NCBI GenBank assembly: GCA_947653315.1 | Contig: CANTGP010000083.1 | Span: 1-10,364 of the forward strand | Reading direction: 5' to 3' | Length of the DNA stretch: 10,364 nucleotides | Origin: an uncultured Lachnospiraceae bacterium | GTDB lineage: Bacteria; Bacillota; Clostridia; Lachnospirales; Lachnospiraceae | Shown: in pieces, positions 1-7,837 of the stretch | Layout of the letters: each line of letters begins with the position of its first letter | Position numbering within the stretch: position 1 is the stretch's first letter | Position numbers and translations under genes: made by a program | The notes under the pieces: model-generated | What the model saw: only the letters and a program-made list of their open reading frames with translations | What the model was told of the DNA's origin: nothing | Database searches by the model: none

Positions 1-55
1 CGACCTCCAAATCATTGTAAGTCGCATATCTTTTTATGACAGTACATTCAGCCAC
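1..55 (-). CDS. 5' end of a divergent gene of unknown function (partial, cut by window edge)
   Basis: Only the first 18 codons lie in the window, reading leftwards from a GTG at 55-53. The deduced N-terminus is MAECTVIKRYATYNDLEV, open to the edge. The support is a GGGAGGG ribosome binding site (minus strand, plus positions 65-71) set 9 nt before the GTG, which is ideal spacing. An ATG a few bases further in, in another frame, hits a stop after 11 codons, so the GTG frame is preferred. No family can be recognised from so short a piece. It is transcribed away from tig, so the roughly 200 bases between them should hold promoters for both. I could not pick out a convincing minus-strand promoter. 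Confidence 0.5.
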   Translation of the reverse strand, partial: MAECTVIKRYATYNDLEV

Positions 56-121
56 TAAAAAAATCCCTCCCGTGCGTCCGCGTCGCTTTCCAACACCAAG
101 CCGAACCGCTGCCGGTTTCGT

Positions 122-177
122 AAAAAAGAAAAAGAAAAAGCTGGTATTTTCCCCATCAATGTGCTATAATCGTACAA
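122..177 (+). promoter_or_regulatory. Predicted sigma-A promoter for the tig-clpP-clpX run (extended -10 with A-tract upstream element)
   Basis: A perfect TATAAT at 165-170 is preceded by TG one base upstream (TGcTATAAT), which makes an extended -10 element. With 17-bp spacing the -35 position (142-147, TGGTAT) is poor, as is common for extended -10 promoters. Three A-runs, each ended by G, occupy 122-140, which is about -55 to -37 from the expected start near 176-177, where an UP element would sit. Transcription from here gives a leader of about 75 nt before tig. The -10 call is strong; the start point and the UP-element role are inferred. Confidence 0.75.
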
Positions 178-191
178 TGACTGTGATTGTA
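173..191 (+). repeat. Short inverted repeat at the predicted tig transcription start (possible operator)
   Basis: TACAAT at 173-178 is mirrored by ATTGTA at 186-191 across a 7-nt spacer. The repeat begins just after the -10 box and spans the predicted start site, a position where a bound repressor could block initiation. The arms are only 6 bp and AT-rich, so chance is possible. It does not match the CtsR direct repeat or the CIRCE (HrcA) element, the usual heat-shock operators of this phylum, and I saw neither of those upstream of tig. Confidence 0.25.
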
Positions 192-251
192 TACTTTTTT
201 TGGTAAAAAATCAGCGGATAGATGGTAAAAGTTAAGGAGGAGACTGTCAAA

Positions 252-1538
252 ATGAGTTTACAGGTGGAAAAATTGGAGAAGAACATGGCGAAGCTGACCA
301 TTGAGGTAGCGGCAGAGAATTTGGAGAAGGCGATTGAGAAGGCTTACCAGAAAAACAAGAATAGAATCAGCGTTCCCGGATTCCGCAAAGGCAAAGTGCC
401 CCGCCAAATGATAGAGAAGATGTACGGCAAGGAAATCTTTTATGAAGATGCGGTAAACATGCTGATTCCCGAAGAATATGCAAAGGCATATGACGAGTGC
501 GAGGAAGAAATCGTGTCCTCTCCGAAGATTGACGTGGTGCAGGTGGAAGCCGGACAGCCTTTTATCTTTACGGCGGAAGTGGCGTTAAAACCGGAAGTAC
601 GGTTAGGAAAATACAAAGGCGTGAAAGTCGGGAAAATCGAGCGGGAAGTAACCGATGCGGAAGTGGATGCGGAAATCAATAAGGAAAGGGAGAGGAACGC
701 AAGAAACATTACGGTGGAAGACCGTGCGGTGAAGGACGGCGATATGACGCTCCTGGATTTTGAAGGTTTTGTGGACGGCGTGGCTTTTGAGGGCGGCAAG
801 GGTGAGGATTATCCCCTGACCATCGGTTCCGGCGCATTTATTCCGGGGTTTGAAGACCAGTTGGTGGGTGCGGAAATCGGCAAGGAAGTGGAAGTGAACG
901 TAACGTTCCCGGAGAATTACCAGGCGGAGGAATTAAAAGGAAAAGACGCCGTATTTAAATGCACCGTAAAGGAAATCAAGGAAAAAGAACTGCCGGAGCT
1001 GGACGATGAGTTTGCCGGTGAGGTTTCCGAATTTGAAACCCTTGCGGAATACCGGGAAGACGTAAAGAAGAAACTGACGGAGCAGAAAGAGACGGAAGCA
1101 AAGAGGGAAAAGGAAGACAAAGCCATCGATGCCGTTATCGAGGATTCCGACATGGAAATTCCCGAAGCAATGATTGAGACACAGCAGAGACAGATGGTGG
1201 ATGAATTTGCACAGAGAATCCAAATGCAGGGTCTTACGCTGGAGCAGTACTTTAAATTTACCGGGAACAGCCATGAAATGCTGTTGGAACAGGTGAAACC
1301 GCAGGCGGAAAAACGCATTAAGTCCAGGCTGGTGCTGGAAGCCGTTGTGGAGAAAGAGAACATAGAAGTATCGGAAGACGATTATACCAAAGAAGTGGAA
1401 AGAATGGCGGAAATGTACCAAATGGAAGCCGATAAAGTAAGGGAAATGCTGGGTGAGGACGAGAAGAAGAACGTGATGAAGGATATCGCCATCCAGAAAG
1501 CCGTTGAATTTGTGGCGGAAAATGCAAAAGAAGAATAA
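252..1538 (+). CDS. tig: Trigger factor, ribosome-associated chaperone and peptidyl-prolyl isomerase
   Basis: Trigger factor docks at the ribosome exit tunnel and shields nascent chains; its FKBP-type domain can isomerise prolyl bonds. The start is taken as ATG 252, giving 428 aa, the usual family length. AAGGAGG at 234-240 lies 11 nt before it. An in-frame ATG at 222 would sit upstream of that site and is rejected. Residues 1-110 form the ribosome-binding domain, with the signature loop GFRKGKVP at 43-50. The FKBP-like domain spans about 160-245, followed by a long charged helical C-terminal domain that forms the substrate cradle. It is the first gene after the predicted promoter and is followed, 72 nt later, by clpP. 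I see no terminator in that gap, so co-transcription with clpP is likely. Confidence 0.97.
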   Translation: MSLQVEKLEKNMAKLTIEVAAENLEKAIEKAYQKNKNRISVPGFRKGKVPRQMIEKMYGKEIFYEDAVNMLIPEEYAKAYDECEEEIVSSPKIDVVQVEAGQPFIFTAEVALKPEVRLGKYKGVKVGKIEREVTDAEVDAEINKERERNARNITVEDRAVKDGDMTLLDFEGFVDGVAFEGGKGEDYPLTIGSGAFIPGFEDQLVGAEIGKEVEVNVTFPENYQAEELKGKDAVFKCTVKEIKEKELPELDDEFAGEVSEFETLAEYREDVKKKLTEQKETEAKREKEDKAIDAVIEDSDMEIPEAMIETQQRQMVDEFAQRIQMQGLTLEQYFKFTGNSHEMLLEQVKPQAEKRIKSRLVLEAVVEKENIEVSEDDYTKEVERMAEMYQMEADKVREMLGEDEKKNVMKDIAIQKAVEFVAENAKEE

Positions 1539-1610
1539 AACGGGAAATAAGAACCGGTAAAACAGGGTAAAATGCAGGGGAGAGCATAGTTCGGACAAGG
1601 AGGAATGAGC

Positions 1611-2207
1611 ATGAGTTTAATACCTTATGTCGTGGAACAGACGAGCAGGGGCGAAAGGTCTTACGATATTTATTCGAGACTTTTAAAGGACAGGATTATT
1701 TTTTTGGGTGAGGAAGTAAACGACGTTTCCGCGAGTATCGTGGTGGCACAGCTTTTGTTTCTGGAATCGGAGGATCCGGAGAAGGACATCCATCTGTACA
1801 TCAACAGTCCGGGCGGTGTGATTACGGCGGGAATGGCAATTTACGATACGATGAACTTCATCAAATGCGACGTGTCCACCGTATGTATCGGCATGGCGGC
1901 GAGCATGGGCGCTTTCCTGTTAGCCGGCGGCGCAAAAGGAAAACGGTTTGCACTGCCCAATGCGGAGATTATGATCCACCAGCCGGCAGGCGGCGCGCAG
2001 GGGCAGGCGACGGAAATCGAGATTACCGCAAAGCACATTCTTGCCACCAAGGAAAAGATGGCAAGGATTATGGCACAGAACACGGGACAGGATTTTGAAG
2101 TCATCATGGCGGATACGGAAAGGGATAACTGGAAGACCGCGGAAGAAGCATTGAACTATGGATTAATCGATAAGATTATTGAGAACCACTCCAGTTTTGA
2201 AAAATAA
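1611..2207 (+). CDS. clpP: ATP-dependent Clp protease proteolytic subunit ClpP
   Basis: ClpP is the serine peptidase that forms a tetradecameric barrel and degrades proteins threaded in by ClpX or ClpC. ATG 1611 is chosen because AAGGAGG (1597-1603) lies 7 nt before it; the in-frame ATG at 1605 would leave only 1 nt. The product, [10 protein letters not shown]..., is 198 aa, the normal length. The catalytic triad falls at the classical positions: Ser98 in GMAASMGAF, His123 in MIHQP, and Asp172 in ERDNW. The oxyanion-loop glycines are seen in NSPGGV (65-70). The hydrophobic docking residues and the N-terminal axial loop appear intact. clpX follows after 28 nt, as expected for partners made together. 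Confidence 0.98.
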   Translation: MSLIPYVVEQTSRGERSYDIYSRLLKDRIIFLGEEVNDVSASIVVAQLLFLESEDPEKDIHLYINSPGGVITAGMAIYDTMNFIKCDVSTVCIGMAASMGAFLLAGGAKGKRFALPNAEIMIHQPAGGAQGQATEIEITAKHILATKEKMARIMAQNTGQDFEVIMADTERDNWKTAEEALNYGLIDKIIENHSSFEK

Positions 2208-2235
2208 AACGGCGGGTGGAGGCAGGGAGTAAGAA

Positions 2236-3489
2236 ATGGCAGGAAAAAATTCTGACGATATCAGGTGTTCTTTCTGCAACAAGCCCCAAAGTCAGGTGAA
2301 AAAGCTGATTGCGGGACCCGCAGGAGTATATATCTGTGACGAGTGCATTGATATCTGCGAGGACATTATTGAAGAAGAATACGAAGACGAACCTTTTGAA
2401 GACGAGCTGGACATTAATTTGCTCAAACCGGTGGAAATTAAGGAGTTTTTGGACGAATATGTCATTGGCCAGGAGGAAGCGAAGAAAGTTTTGGCGGTTT
2501 CCGTATACAACCATTACAAAAGGGTAATGGCTCCGAAAGACAATGACGGGGTGGAACTGCAAAAGAGTAATATTATCATGGTGGGACCTACCGGATCCGG
2601 TAAGACGTTTCTTGCGCAGACATTGGCAAAAATCATTAACGTGCCTTTTGCCATTGCCGATGCGACCACGCTGACCGAAGCGGGATACGTGGGGGAAGAC
2701 GTGGAAAACATCCTGTTAAAATTAATCCAGGCGGCGGACTACGATGTGGAGCGTGCGCAGTACGGGATTGTTTATATCGATGAAATTGACAAGATTACGA
2801 AAAAGGGCGAAAACGTGTCCATTACGCGGGACGTATCCGGCGAAGGCGTGCAGCAGGCGCTTCTTAAAATTGTGGAGGGAACCCAGGCGAGCGTACCTCC
2901 CCAGGGCGGACGCAAGCATCCCCACCAGGAATTAATCCAGATAGACACGACAAACATCCTGTTTATCTGCGGCGGAGCCTTTGACGGACTGGAGAAAATC
3001 GTGGAATCCCGTCTTGACCGCAATACCATCGGTTTTAATACTGAGGTGAAGGCGAAAAGTTCTAAGGAAATCGGCGAGCTGTTAAAAGAAGTAACTCCGC
3101 AGGACTTGGTGAAATTTGGGCTGATACCGGAATTTGTGGGACGTGTCCCGATTAACGTAACCCTGCAGGGATTGGATAAAACCGCTTTGGTTAAAATATT
3201 GAAGGAGCCGAAAAATGCCCTGATTAAGCAGTACCGGAAACTGTTTGATTTTGACGGCGTGAAGCTCTCCTTTGAGGACGATGCCGTGGAAGCCATTGCG
3301 GATTTGGCATTTGAGCGCAAGACCGGAGCGAGGGGACTACGTTCCATTATGGAAAAAGCCATGATGGACGTGATGTACCGGATTCCCTCCGACGAATCCA
3401 TTGTGGAGTGTGTCATCACAAAGGGAGCGGTGGACGGAACCAGCGAGCCTTTGTTAATCCGCAGGGAAGCAATGCGTCCGGCAAGATGA
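2236..3489 (+). CDS. clpX: ClpX, ATP-dependent unfoldase subunit of ClpXP
   Basis: ClpX is a AAA+ hexamer that recognises tagged substrates, unfolds them and feeds them to ClpP. The 417-aa product has all the hallmarks. The N-terminal zinc-binding domain has Cys11, Cys14, Cys34 and Cys37. Walker A GPTGSGKT is at 117-124, the pore-1 loop GYVGED at 150-155, and Walker B IVYIDE at 178-183. The RKH pore loop is at 226-228. The IGF tripeptide at 265-267 docks into ClpP. The arginine finger lies in PEFVGR (298-303) and the sensor-2 motif GARGLRS at 364-370. An AGGGAG site at 2224-2229 lies 6 nt before the ATG. The stop codon overlaps an in-frame ATG of the lon reading frame (ATGA, 3486-3489), and a hairpin follows 26 nt later. 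Confidence 0.98.
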   Translation: MAGKNSDDIRCSFCNKPQSQVKKLIAGPAGVYICDECIDICEDIIEEEYEDEPFEDELDINLLKPVEIKEFLDEYVIGQEEAKKVLAVSVYNHYKRVMAPKDNDGVELQKSNIIMVGPTGSGKTFLAQTLAKIINVPFAIADATTLTEAGYVGEDVENILLKLIQAADYDVERAQYGIVYIDEIDKITKKGENVSITRDVSGEGVQQALLKIVEGTQASVPPQGGRKHPHQELIQIDTTNILFICGGAFDGLEKIVESRLDRNTIGFNTEVKAKSSKEIGELLKEVTPQDLVKFGLIPEFVGRVPINVTLQGLDKTALVKILKEPKNALIKQYRKLFDFDGVKLSFEDDAVEAIADLAFERKTGARGLRSIMEKAMMDVMYRIPSDESIVECVITKGAVDGTSEPLLIRREAMRPAR

Positions 3490-3515
3490 AAAGGAATATA
3501 AAAAAGAAGGAACAG

Positions 3516-3544
3516 AAAACGCCGCCGGCAAAAGGCGGCGTTTT
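3516..3544 (+). terminator. Perfect GC-rich hairpin between clpX and lon (weak terminator, attenuator or lon translation control)
   Basis: AAAACGCCGCC (3516-3526) and GGCGGCGTTTT (3534-3544) form a perfect 11-bp stem around the 7-nt loop GGCAAAA. A GC-rich stem followed by Ts resembles an intrinsic terminator, but the T-run is only four bases, all within the stem arm, so termination may be partial. The A-run on the 5' side would make it equally weak in the other direction. The right arm includes AAAGGCGG (3531-3538), the best ribosome-binding-like sequence before the lon ATG at 3549, so folding would hide it. The structure is certain from the sequence; which role it plays is not. Confidence 0.65.
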
Positions 3545-3548
3545 GCAC

Positions 3549-6047
3549 ATGGTGACAGGAATGGATGATATCAGAGTAAAGAGACAGATGCCCACGGTGG
3601 CATTAAGGGGAATGACGATATTGCCGCAGACGATTATCCACTTCGATTTGAGCAGGGAAAAGTCCATTGCGGCGGTGGAACAGGCTATGGTGGAGAGCCA
3701 GCGGATTTTTTTGGTGGCGCAGAAACAGACGGAGGAAAGCGAGCCCGGTTTTGACCAGGTATACCATATCGGTACGGTAGCGCTGGTGAAACAGGTGATT
3801 AAGATGCCGAAAAATATCGTGCGGGTGATGGTGGAAGGAATCCAAAGGGGCGAGTTGCTTTCTTTTACGGATAAGGAAGAATACCTGGAGGGGGAAGTGG
3901 CGGAAATCGAGGAACCCACGACGATACGCGGAACCGTGGAGGAAGAAGCGATGGTGCGGCAGATGAAGGAGCTGTTTGCCGGTTACGCCATGTATTACCC
4001 GAAAAACGGCGCGGCGCTGGAACGCCACATACAGGATATTTATGATTTGGGAAGGCTGGCGGACCAGATTGCCATTAATATGCCGCTGCATTATGAGAGC
4101 AAGCAGAATGTGCTGTCCGCCATTGAGCCGGAGGAGCGTTACCAGGTGTTGGCGGATATCCTTTCCCATGAAATCGAAATAGCGGGAATCCGCAGGGAAT
4201 TGTCGGAAAAGATTAAGGGAAGGGTGGATAAACACCAAAGGGAATATATGCTGCGGGAGCAGTTGCAGTTTATCCGCGAGGAGCTTGGGGAAGAAGACTC
4301 CTTTTCCGATGCGGAGCAGTATGCGGCGGAGCTGGAAAAGCTGGAAGCGGGACAGGAAGTGAAGGAGAAGATTAAGAAAGAGATTTCCCGTTTTAAAAGC
4401 CTGCCCCAAAGCAGCTCGGAAAGCGCGGTGGAGCGCGGTTATATCGAAACGCTGCTGGAACTTCCGTGGGATAAGAAATCCACGGACAACACGGATATAC
4501 GCAAAGCGGAGGAAATCCTAAACCGCGACCATTACGGGTTAAAGCAGGTGAAGGAACGTGTGCTGGAAGCGCTTGCGGTGCGCTGCCTGACGAAGCAGGG
4601 ACAGTCGCCGATTATCTGTCTGGTGGGACCGCCCGGAACGGGGAAGACCTCGATTGCAAGGAGCGTGGCGGAGGCGATGGATAAGAAATATGTGCGCATC
4701 AGTTTGGGCGGCGTCAGGGACGAGGCGGAAATCCGCGGACACCGTAAGACTTATGTGGGCGCCATGCCCGGACGGATTGCGGCGGCATTAAAACAGGCGG
4801 GCGTGAAGAACCCGTTAATGCTTTTGGACGAAATCGACAAGGTCAGCAGCGATTATAAGGGGGATACGTCTTCGGCGCTTTTGGAGGTATTGGACAGCGA
4901 GCAGAACGTGAAATTCCGCGACCACTATGTGGAACTGCCCTTGGATTTGTCGGAGGTGCTGTTTATCGCCACCGCCAATTCCACGGAGACGATTCCGAGG
5001 CCCCTGCTGGACCGTATGGAATTAATCCAGGTGACGAGCTATACGGCAAACGAGAAATTCCATATTGCCAAGGAACATTTAGTGAAGAAACAGTATAAGA
5101 AGAACGGGTTGGAAAAAGGGCAGCTTACCATCAGTGACAGCGCGCTGAAAAAAATCATAGAGGCCTATACGCGGGAAGCCGGAGTCCGGGATTTGGAGCG
5201 TAAAATCGGGAGCATCTGCAGAAAAGCGGCAAAGGAAATCCTGACCGCAAAAAAATCCGGCGTGAAAGTGACGGCGTCCAATTTGGAAAAATATTTGGGG
5301 AAAGAACGCTACCGCACGGAGCGGGCGAACGAAAAGGATGAAGTGGGAATTGTCCGCGGACTGGCGTGGACCAGCGTGGGCGGCGAGACGCTTCAGGTGG
5401 AAGTGAATCGGATGCCCGGAAAAGGAGAGATTGACTTAACAGGTCAATTAGGGGACGTGATGAAAGAATCCGCCATAACCGGCATGAGTTATGTGCGTTC
5501 GGTGAGCAAGAAATATAAAATACCGCAGGAGGTATTCCGGAAGAACGATTTTCATATCCATATACCGGAGGGTGCGGTGCCGAAAGACGGTCCCAGCGCC
5601 GGAATTACCATGGCGACGGCGCTGCTTTCCGCCCTGACGGAGATTCCGGTGCGGGCGGACGTGGCGATGACCGGGGAAATCACGCTGCGCGGCAGGGTGC
5701 TTCCCATCGGCGGCTTAAAAGAAAAGATACTGGCGGCAAAGACGGTCGGCATTAAAACCGTACTGGTACCGGTGAAGAACGAAAAAGACATTGACGAGAT
5801 TGCGGGGGAAATCAAGGCGGGGCTGACCATCCGTTTTGTGGAAACCATGGAAGATGTGCTGACTTACGCGTTTACCGAACTGCCGGACGCGGAGAAAACC
5901 CCGTCCGGCAAGGGCGGAAAAACTTCTTCCGGAAAGGCCGGCGCTTCCAAAGGGGGGAAATCCTCCGGCAAAGGCAAAAAGTCCCGTCCGGCAGGGGAGG
6001 ATACCTTGCCGGGAAAGGAACAGGCGGAGGTTAGGGATGGTAATTAA
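3549..6047 (+). CDS. lon: Lon (LonA-type) ATP-dependent serine protease with an extra basic C-terminal tail
   Basis: Lon unfolds and degrades damaged and regulatory proteins in the cytoplasm with both activities in one chain. From ATG 3549 it is 832 aa. The N-terminal substrate-binding domain starts with MPTVALRGMTILP. Walker A GPPGTGKT is at 360-367 and Walker B MLLDE near 424-428. The protease domain carries catalytic Ser683 in PKDGPSAG and Lys726 in GGLKEK, the Ser-Lys dyad with the usual 43-residue spacing. About 54 residues beyond the normal end (779-832) are rich in Ser, Gly and Lys. The start is uncertain. ATG 3486 overlaps the clpX stop but lacks a well-placed binding site and would add a Lys-rich stretch translated through the hairpin. 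ATG 3561 would also retain the family core. 3549 fits AAAGGCGG about 10 nt upstream. No separate lonB is present between clpX and this gene, unlike in Bacillus. Confidence 0.95.
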   Translation: MVTGMDDIRVKRQMPTVALRGMTILPQTIIHFDLSREKSIAAVEQAMVESQRIFLVAQKQTEESEPGFDQVYHIGTVALVKQVIKMPKNIVRVMVEGIQRGELLSFTDKEEYLEGEVAEIEEPTTIRGTVEEEAMVRQMKELFAGYAMYYPKNGAALERHIQDIYDLGRLADQIAINMPLHYESKQNVLSAIEPEERYQVLADILSHEIEIAGIRRELSEKIKGRVDKHQREYMLREQLQFIREELGEEDSFSDAEQYAAELEKLEAGQEVKEKIKKEISRFKSLPQSSSESAVERGYIETLLELPWDKKSTDNTDIRKAEEILNRDHYGLKQVKERVLEALAVRCLTKQGQSPIICLVGPPGTGKTSIARSVAEAMDKKYVRISLGGVRDEAEIRGHRKTYVGAMPGRIAAALKQAGVKNPLMLLDEIDKVSSDYKGDTSSALLEVLDSEQNVKFRDHYVELPLDLSEVLFIATANSTETIPRPLLDRMELIQVTSYTANEKFHIAKEHLVKKQYKKNGLEKGQLTISDSALKKIIEAYTREAGVRDLERKIGSICRKAAKEILTAKKSGVKVTASNLEKYLGKERYRTERANEKDEVGIVRGLAWTSVGGETLQVEVNRMPGKGEIDLTGQLGDVMKESAITGMSYVRSVSKKYKIPQEVFRKNDFHIHIPEGAVPKDGPSAGITMATALLSALTEIPVRADVAMTGEITLRGRVLPIGGLKEKILAAKTVGIKTVLVPVKNEKDIDEIAGEIKAGLTIRFVETMEDVLTYAFTELPDAEKTPSGKGGKTSSGKAGASKGGKSSGKGKKSRPAGEDTLPGKEQAEVRDGN

Positions 6048-6657
6048 AAACGTAAATTTGGAAACGGTATGCGGCGTGACGAGTAAAATGCCGGAAAATA
6101 CCCTGATGGAATTTGCCTTCGCGGGCAAGAGCAACGTGGGAAAGTCTTCGCTGATTAACGGACTGATGAACCGGAAATCGCTGGCGAAGACCAGCTCCAA
6201 GCCGGGAAAGACCCAGACGATCAATTTTTACAATATCAACGGGGAATGCTATTTCGTGGATTTGCCGGGATACGGGTATGCCACGGCCAATGAGAAGGTG
6301 AAGGCGCAGTGGGGGAAGATGGTGGAAGATTACCTGCACAAGAGTAAGATGCTGCGGGTGGTGTTTTTGTTGGTGGATATCCGCCACGAGCCGTCGGAGA
6401 ATGACCGGATTATGTATGACTGGATTGTCCGGCAGGGTCATGATCCCGTGATTATTGCCACGAAGTCGGACAAAATCAAACGCAGCCAGTTACAGAAGCA
6501 TCTGAAGACGGTAAAGGACGGGCTGCATGCCAAACCGGGTACGGTGGTAATCCCTTATTCCGCGTTGTCGAAGCAGGGCAGGGAAGAAATTTATGAATTG
6601 CTTGACGGGTATTTAGGGGATAGCGGGAAGGAAACGGATGGGAGGAATGTCCGGTGA
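6037..6657 (+). CDS. engB: Ribosome-biogenesis GTPase EngB (YsxC/YihA family)
   Basis: EngB is a small Era-like GTPase needed for late assembly of the 50S ribosomal subunit. The 206-aa product shows the G motifs in order: G1 GKSNVGKS (30-37), G2 around Thr61 in GKTQTINFY, G3 DLPG (75-78, within DLPGYGYA), G4 TKSD (142-145) and G5 YSA (174-176). The length is typical. The ATG lies inside the end of lon, an 11-bp overlap, with GGAGG at 6026-6030 six nt upstream, so translation is probably coupled to lon. lon followed by this GTPase is a widespread arrangement in Firmicutes (lonA-ysxC in Bacillus). Its stop overlaps the next start as GTGA. Confidence 0.97.
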   Translation: MVIKNVNLETVCGVTSKMPENTLMEFAFAGKSNVGKSSLINGLMNRKSLAKTSSKPGKTQTINFYNINGECYFVDLPGYGYATANEKVKAQWGKMVEDYLHKSKMLRVVFLLVDIRHEPSENDRIMYDWIVRQGHDPVIIATKSDKIKRSQLQKHLKTVKDGLHAKPGTVVIPYSALSKQGREEIYELLDGYLGDSGKETDGRNVR

Positions 6658-7832
6658 AAACATCGGCGAGAACTTACTTGAAAGTATTTATGAACTTGGG
6701 GATTGCGCTGGTCATTTTGCTGCTCCTTATTTTTCTGCTGCCGAAGGTTTTGGTGTTTTTCATGCCGTTTGTCATCGGCTGGATTATTGCGCTGATTGCC
6801 AATCCTTTGGTGCATTTTTTTGAATCAAAATTGAAAATACGGCGGAAAGCCGGGACTGCGTTTGTGATTATTGCGGTTATTGCGCTGGTGGTGCTTGCGG
6901 GGTATCTGATAGGCTCCAAGGTGATACAGGAGGCCGTGGGACTGGTGAACAGCCTGCCGGAGATGTGGAACAGCGCCGAGGAAGATTTCCGTACCATCGG
7001 GAAGAATCTGGATGTGCTTTACAGCCGTTTCCCCGAAAACATCAGGAACGCCGTTGCGGATATCGGCGCGCAGATGGAAGGGTTTGTGGGGGAACTGGTG
7101 GGGCAGGCGGGGACGCCTACCATTGCGGCCGTCGGGAATTTTGCAAAGAACCTTCCGACGATAGTGGTGGGGATTATTATGTGCCTGCTTTCCGCTTATT
7201 TCTTCGTGGCGGAACGGGAATACATGTCCGTGAAAGTGAAGGGGCATATGCCGGAAGCGTTGATTTACCGGTGGGATATGATGACCAGGAGCTTTAAGCG
7301 GGCCGTGGGGGGATATTTTAAGGCGCAGTTTAAGATTGAGATATGGATGTACCTGCTGCTGGTCGTGGGATTTACGGTGTTGGGCGTGAATTATACGCTG
7401 CTGATTGCGCTGGGGATTGCGGTGCTGGATTTCCTTCCCGTGTTCGGGACGGGGACGGTATTGATTCCCTGGGCGGTGATTAAGGTCCTGAGTTCGGATT
7501 ATAAGATGGCGGTAGGTCTATTGATTATATGGTGCGTGGGACAGTTGGCGAGACAGATTATCCAGCCGAAAATTGTGGGGGATTCCGTGGGCGTTCCGCC
7601 CATCCCGACGTTGTTTTTGCTGTTTATCGGGTATAAGGCGGCAGGGGTGTTCGGTATGATTATCGCGGTTCCCATCGGAATTATTTTGGTGAATATGTAT
7701 GAAGAAGGGGTGTTTGATACCACCATTAACAGCCTGAAAATCCTGCTGGCGGGGATTAATCATTTCCGGCGGCTGGAGGAGGAAGATATGGCGGGGTTAG
7801 CGGAGTATGAGGAGCGCAGGAAGCGGAGGTAG
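6654..7832 (+). CDS. AI-2E family membrane protein, YtvI-like
   Basis: The 392-aa protein is strongly hydrophobic, with about eight predicted membrane segments: three near 10-88, one near 163-187, and about four between 228 and 350. A soluble stretch lies at about 90-160. The C-terminal half contains DFLPVFGTGTV (259 on) and QPKIVGDSVGVPPIPT (304 on), a pattern of the AI-2E/UPF0118 family and closest, in my reading, to the sporulation-associated YtvI branch. The family name comes from a proposed autoinducer-2 exporter; other members are ion antiporters, so the substrate here is unknown. The last 25 residues are highly charged. GTG 6654 is the start, with GGGAGG at 6640-6645 eight nt upstream and a 4-nt overlap with engB. 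A role in sporulation is only inferred from the YtvI resemblance. Confidence 0.85.
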   Translation: MKTSARTYLKVFMNLGIALVILLLLIFLLPKVLVFFMPFVIGWIIALIANPLVHFFESKLKIRRKAGTAFVIIAVIALVVLAGYLIGSKVIQEAVGLVNSLPEMWNSAEEDFRTIGKNLDVLYSRFPENIRNAVADIGAQMEGFVGELVGQAGTPTIAAVGNFAKNLPTIVVGIIMCLLSAYFFVAEREYMSVKVKGHMPEALIYRWDMMTRSFKRAVGGYFKAQFKIEIWMYLLLVVGFTVLGVNYTLLIALGIAVLDFLPVFGTGTVLIPWAVIKVLSSDYKMAVGLLIIWCVGQLARQIIQPKIVGDSVGVPPIPTLFLLFIGYKAAGVFGMIIAVPIGIILVNMYEEGVFDTTINSLKILLAGINHFRRLEEEDMAGLAEYEERRKRR

Positions 7833-7837
7833 CGGAT

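Noticed and set aside
102-120. Imperfect GC-rich hairpin in the upstream region (CGAACCG pairing with CGGTTTCG)
   Set aside because: It has a bulge and no T-run on either strand, and neither adjacent gene ends here, so it is not a convincing terminator.
1545-1573. Possible clpP promoter with TAAAAT at 1568-1573
   Set aside because: The -35 position reads AAATAA with no resemblance to consensus and there is no extended -10 TG, so support is too weak to call.
933-1598. 221-residue open frame on the minus strand opposite tig
   Set aside because: The Phe/His/Leu-rich composition comes from Glu/Lys-rich trigger-factor codons on the other strand. There is no independent support.
2772-3548. 258-residue open frame on the minus strand opposite clpX
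   Set aside because: It lies antisense to a fully conserved ClpX, has no recognisable domain or clear ribosome binding site, and its composition (Ser/Phe/Arg-rich) is that of a shadow frame.
3603-4409. 268-residue open frame on the minus strand opposite lon
   Set aside because: It is His/Leu/Arg-rich, as expected from reading conserved coding sequence backwards, and has no family features; Lon on the plus strand explains the sequence.
5430-5448. ATTGAC / GTCAAT inverted repeat with a 7-nt spacer inside lon
   Set aside because: It encodes part of the conserved Lon stretch GEIDLTGQLGDV, so protein conservation explains it, and no gene start is nearby.
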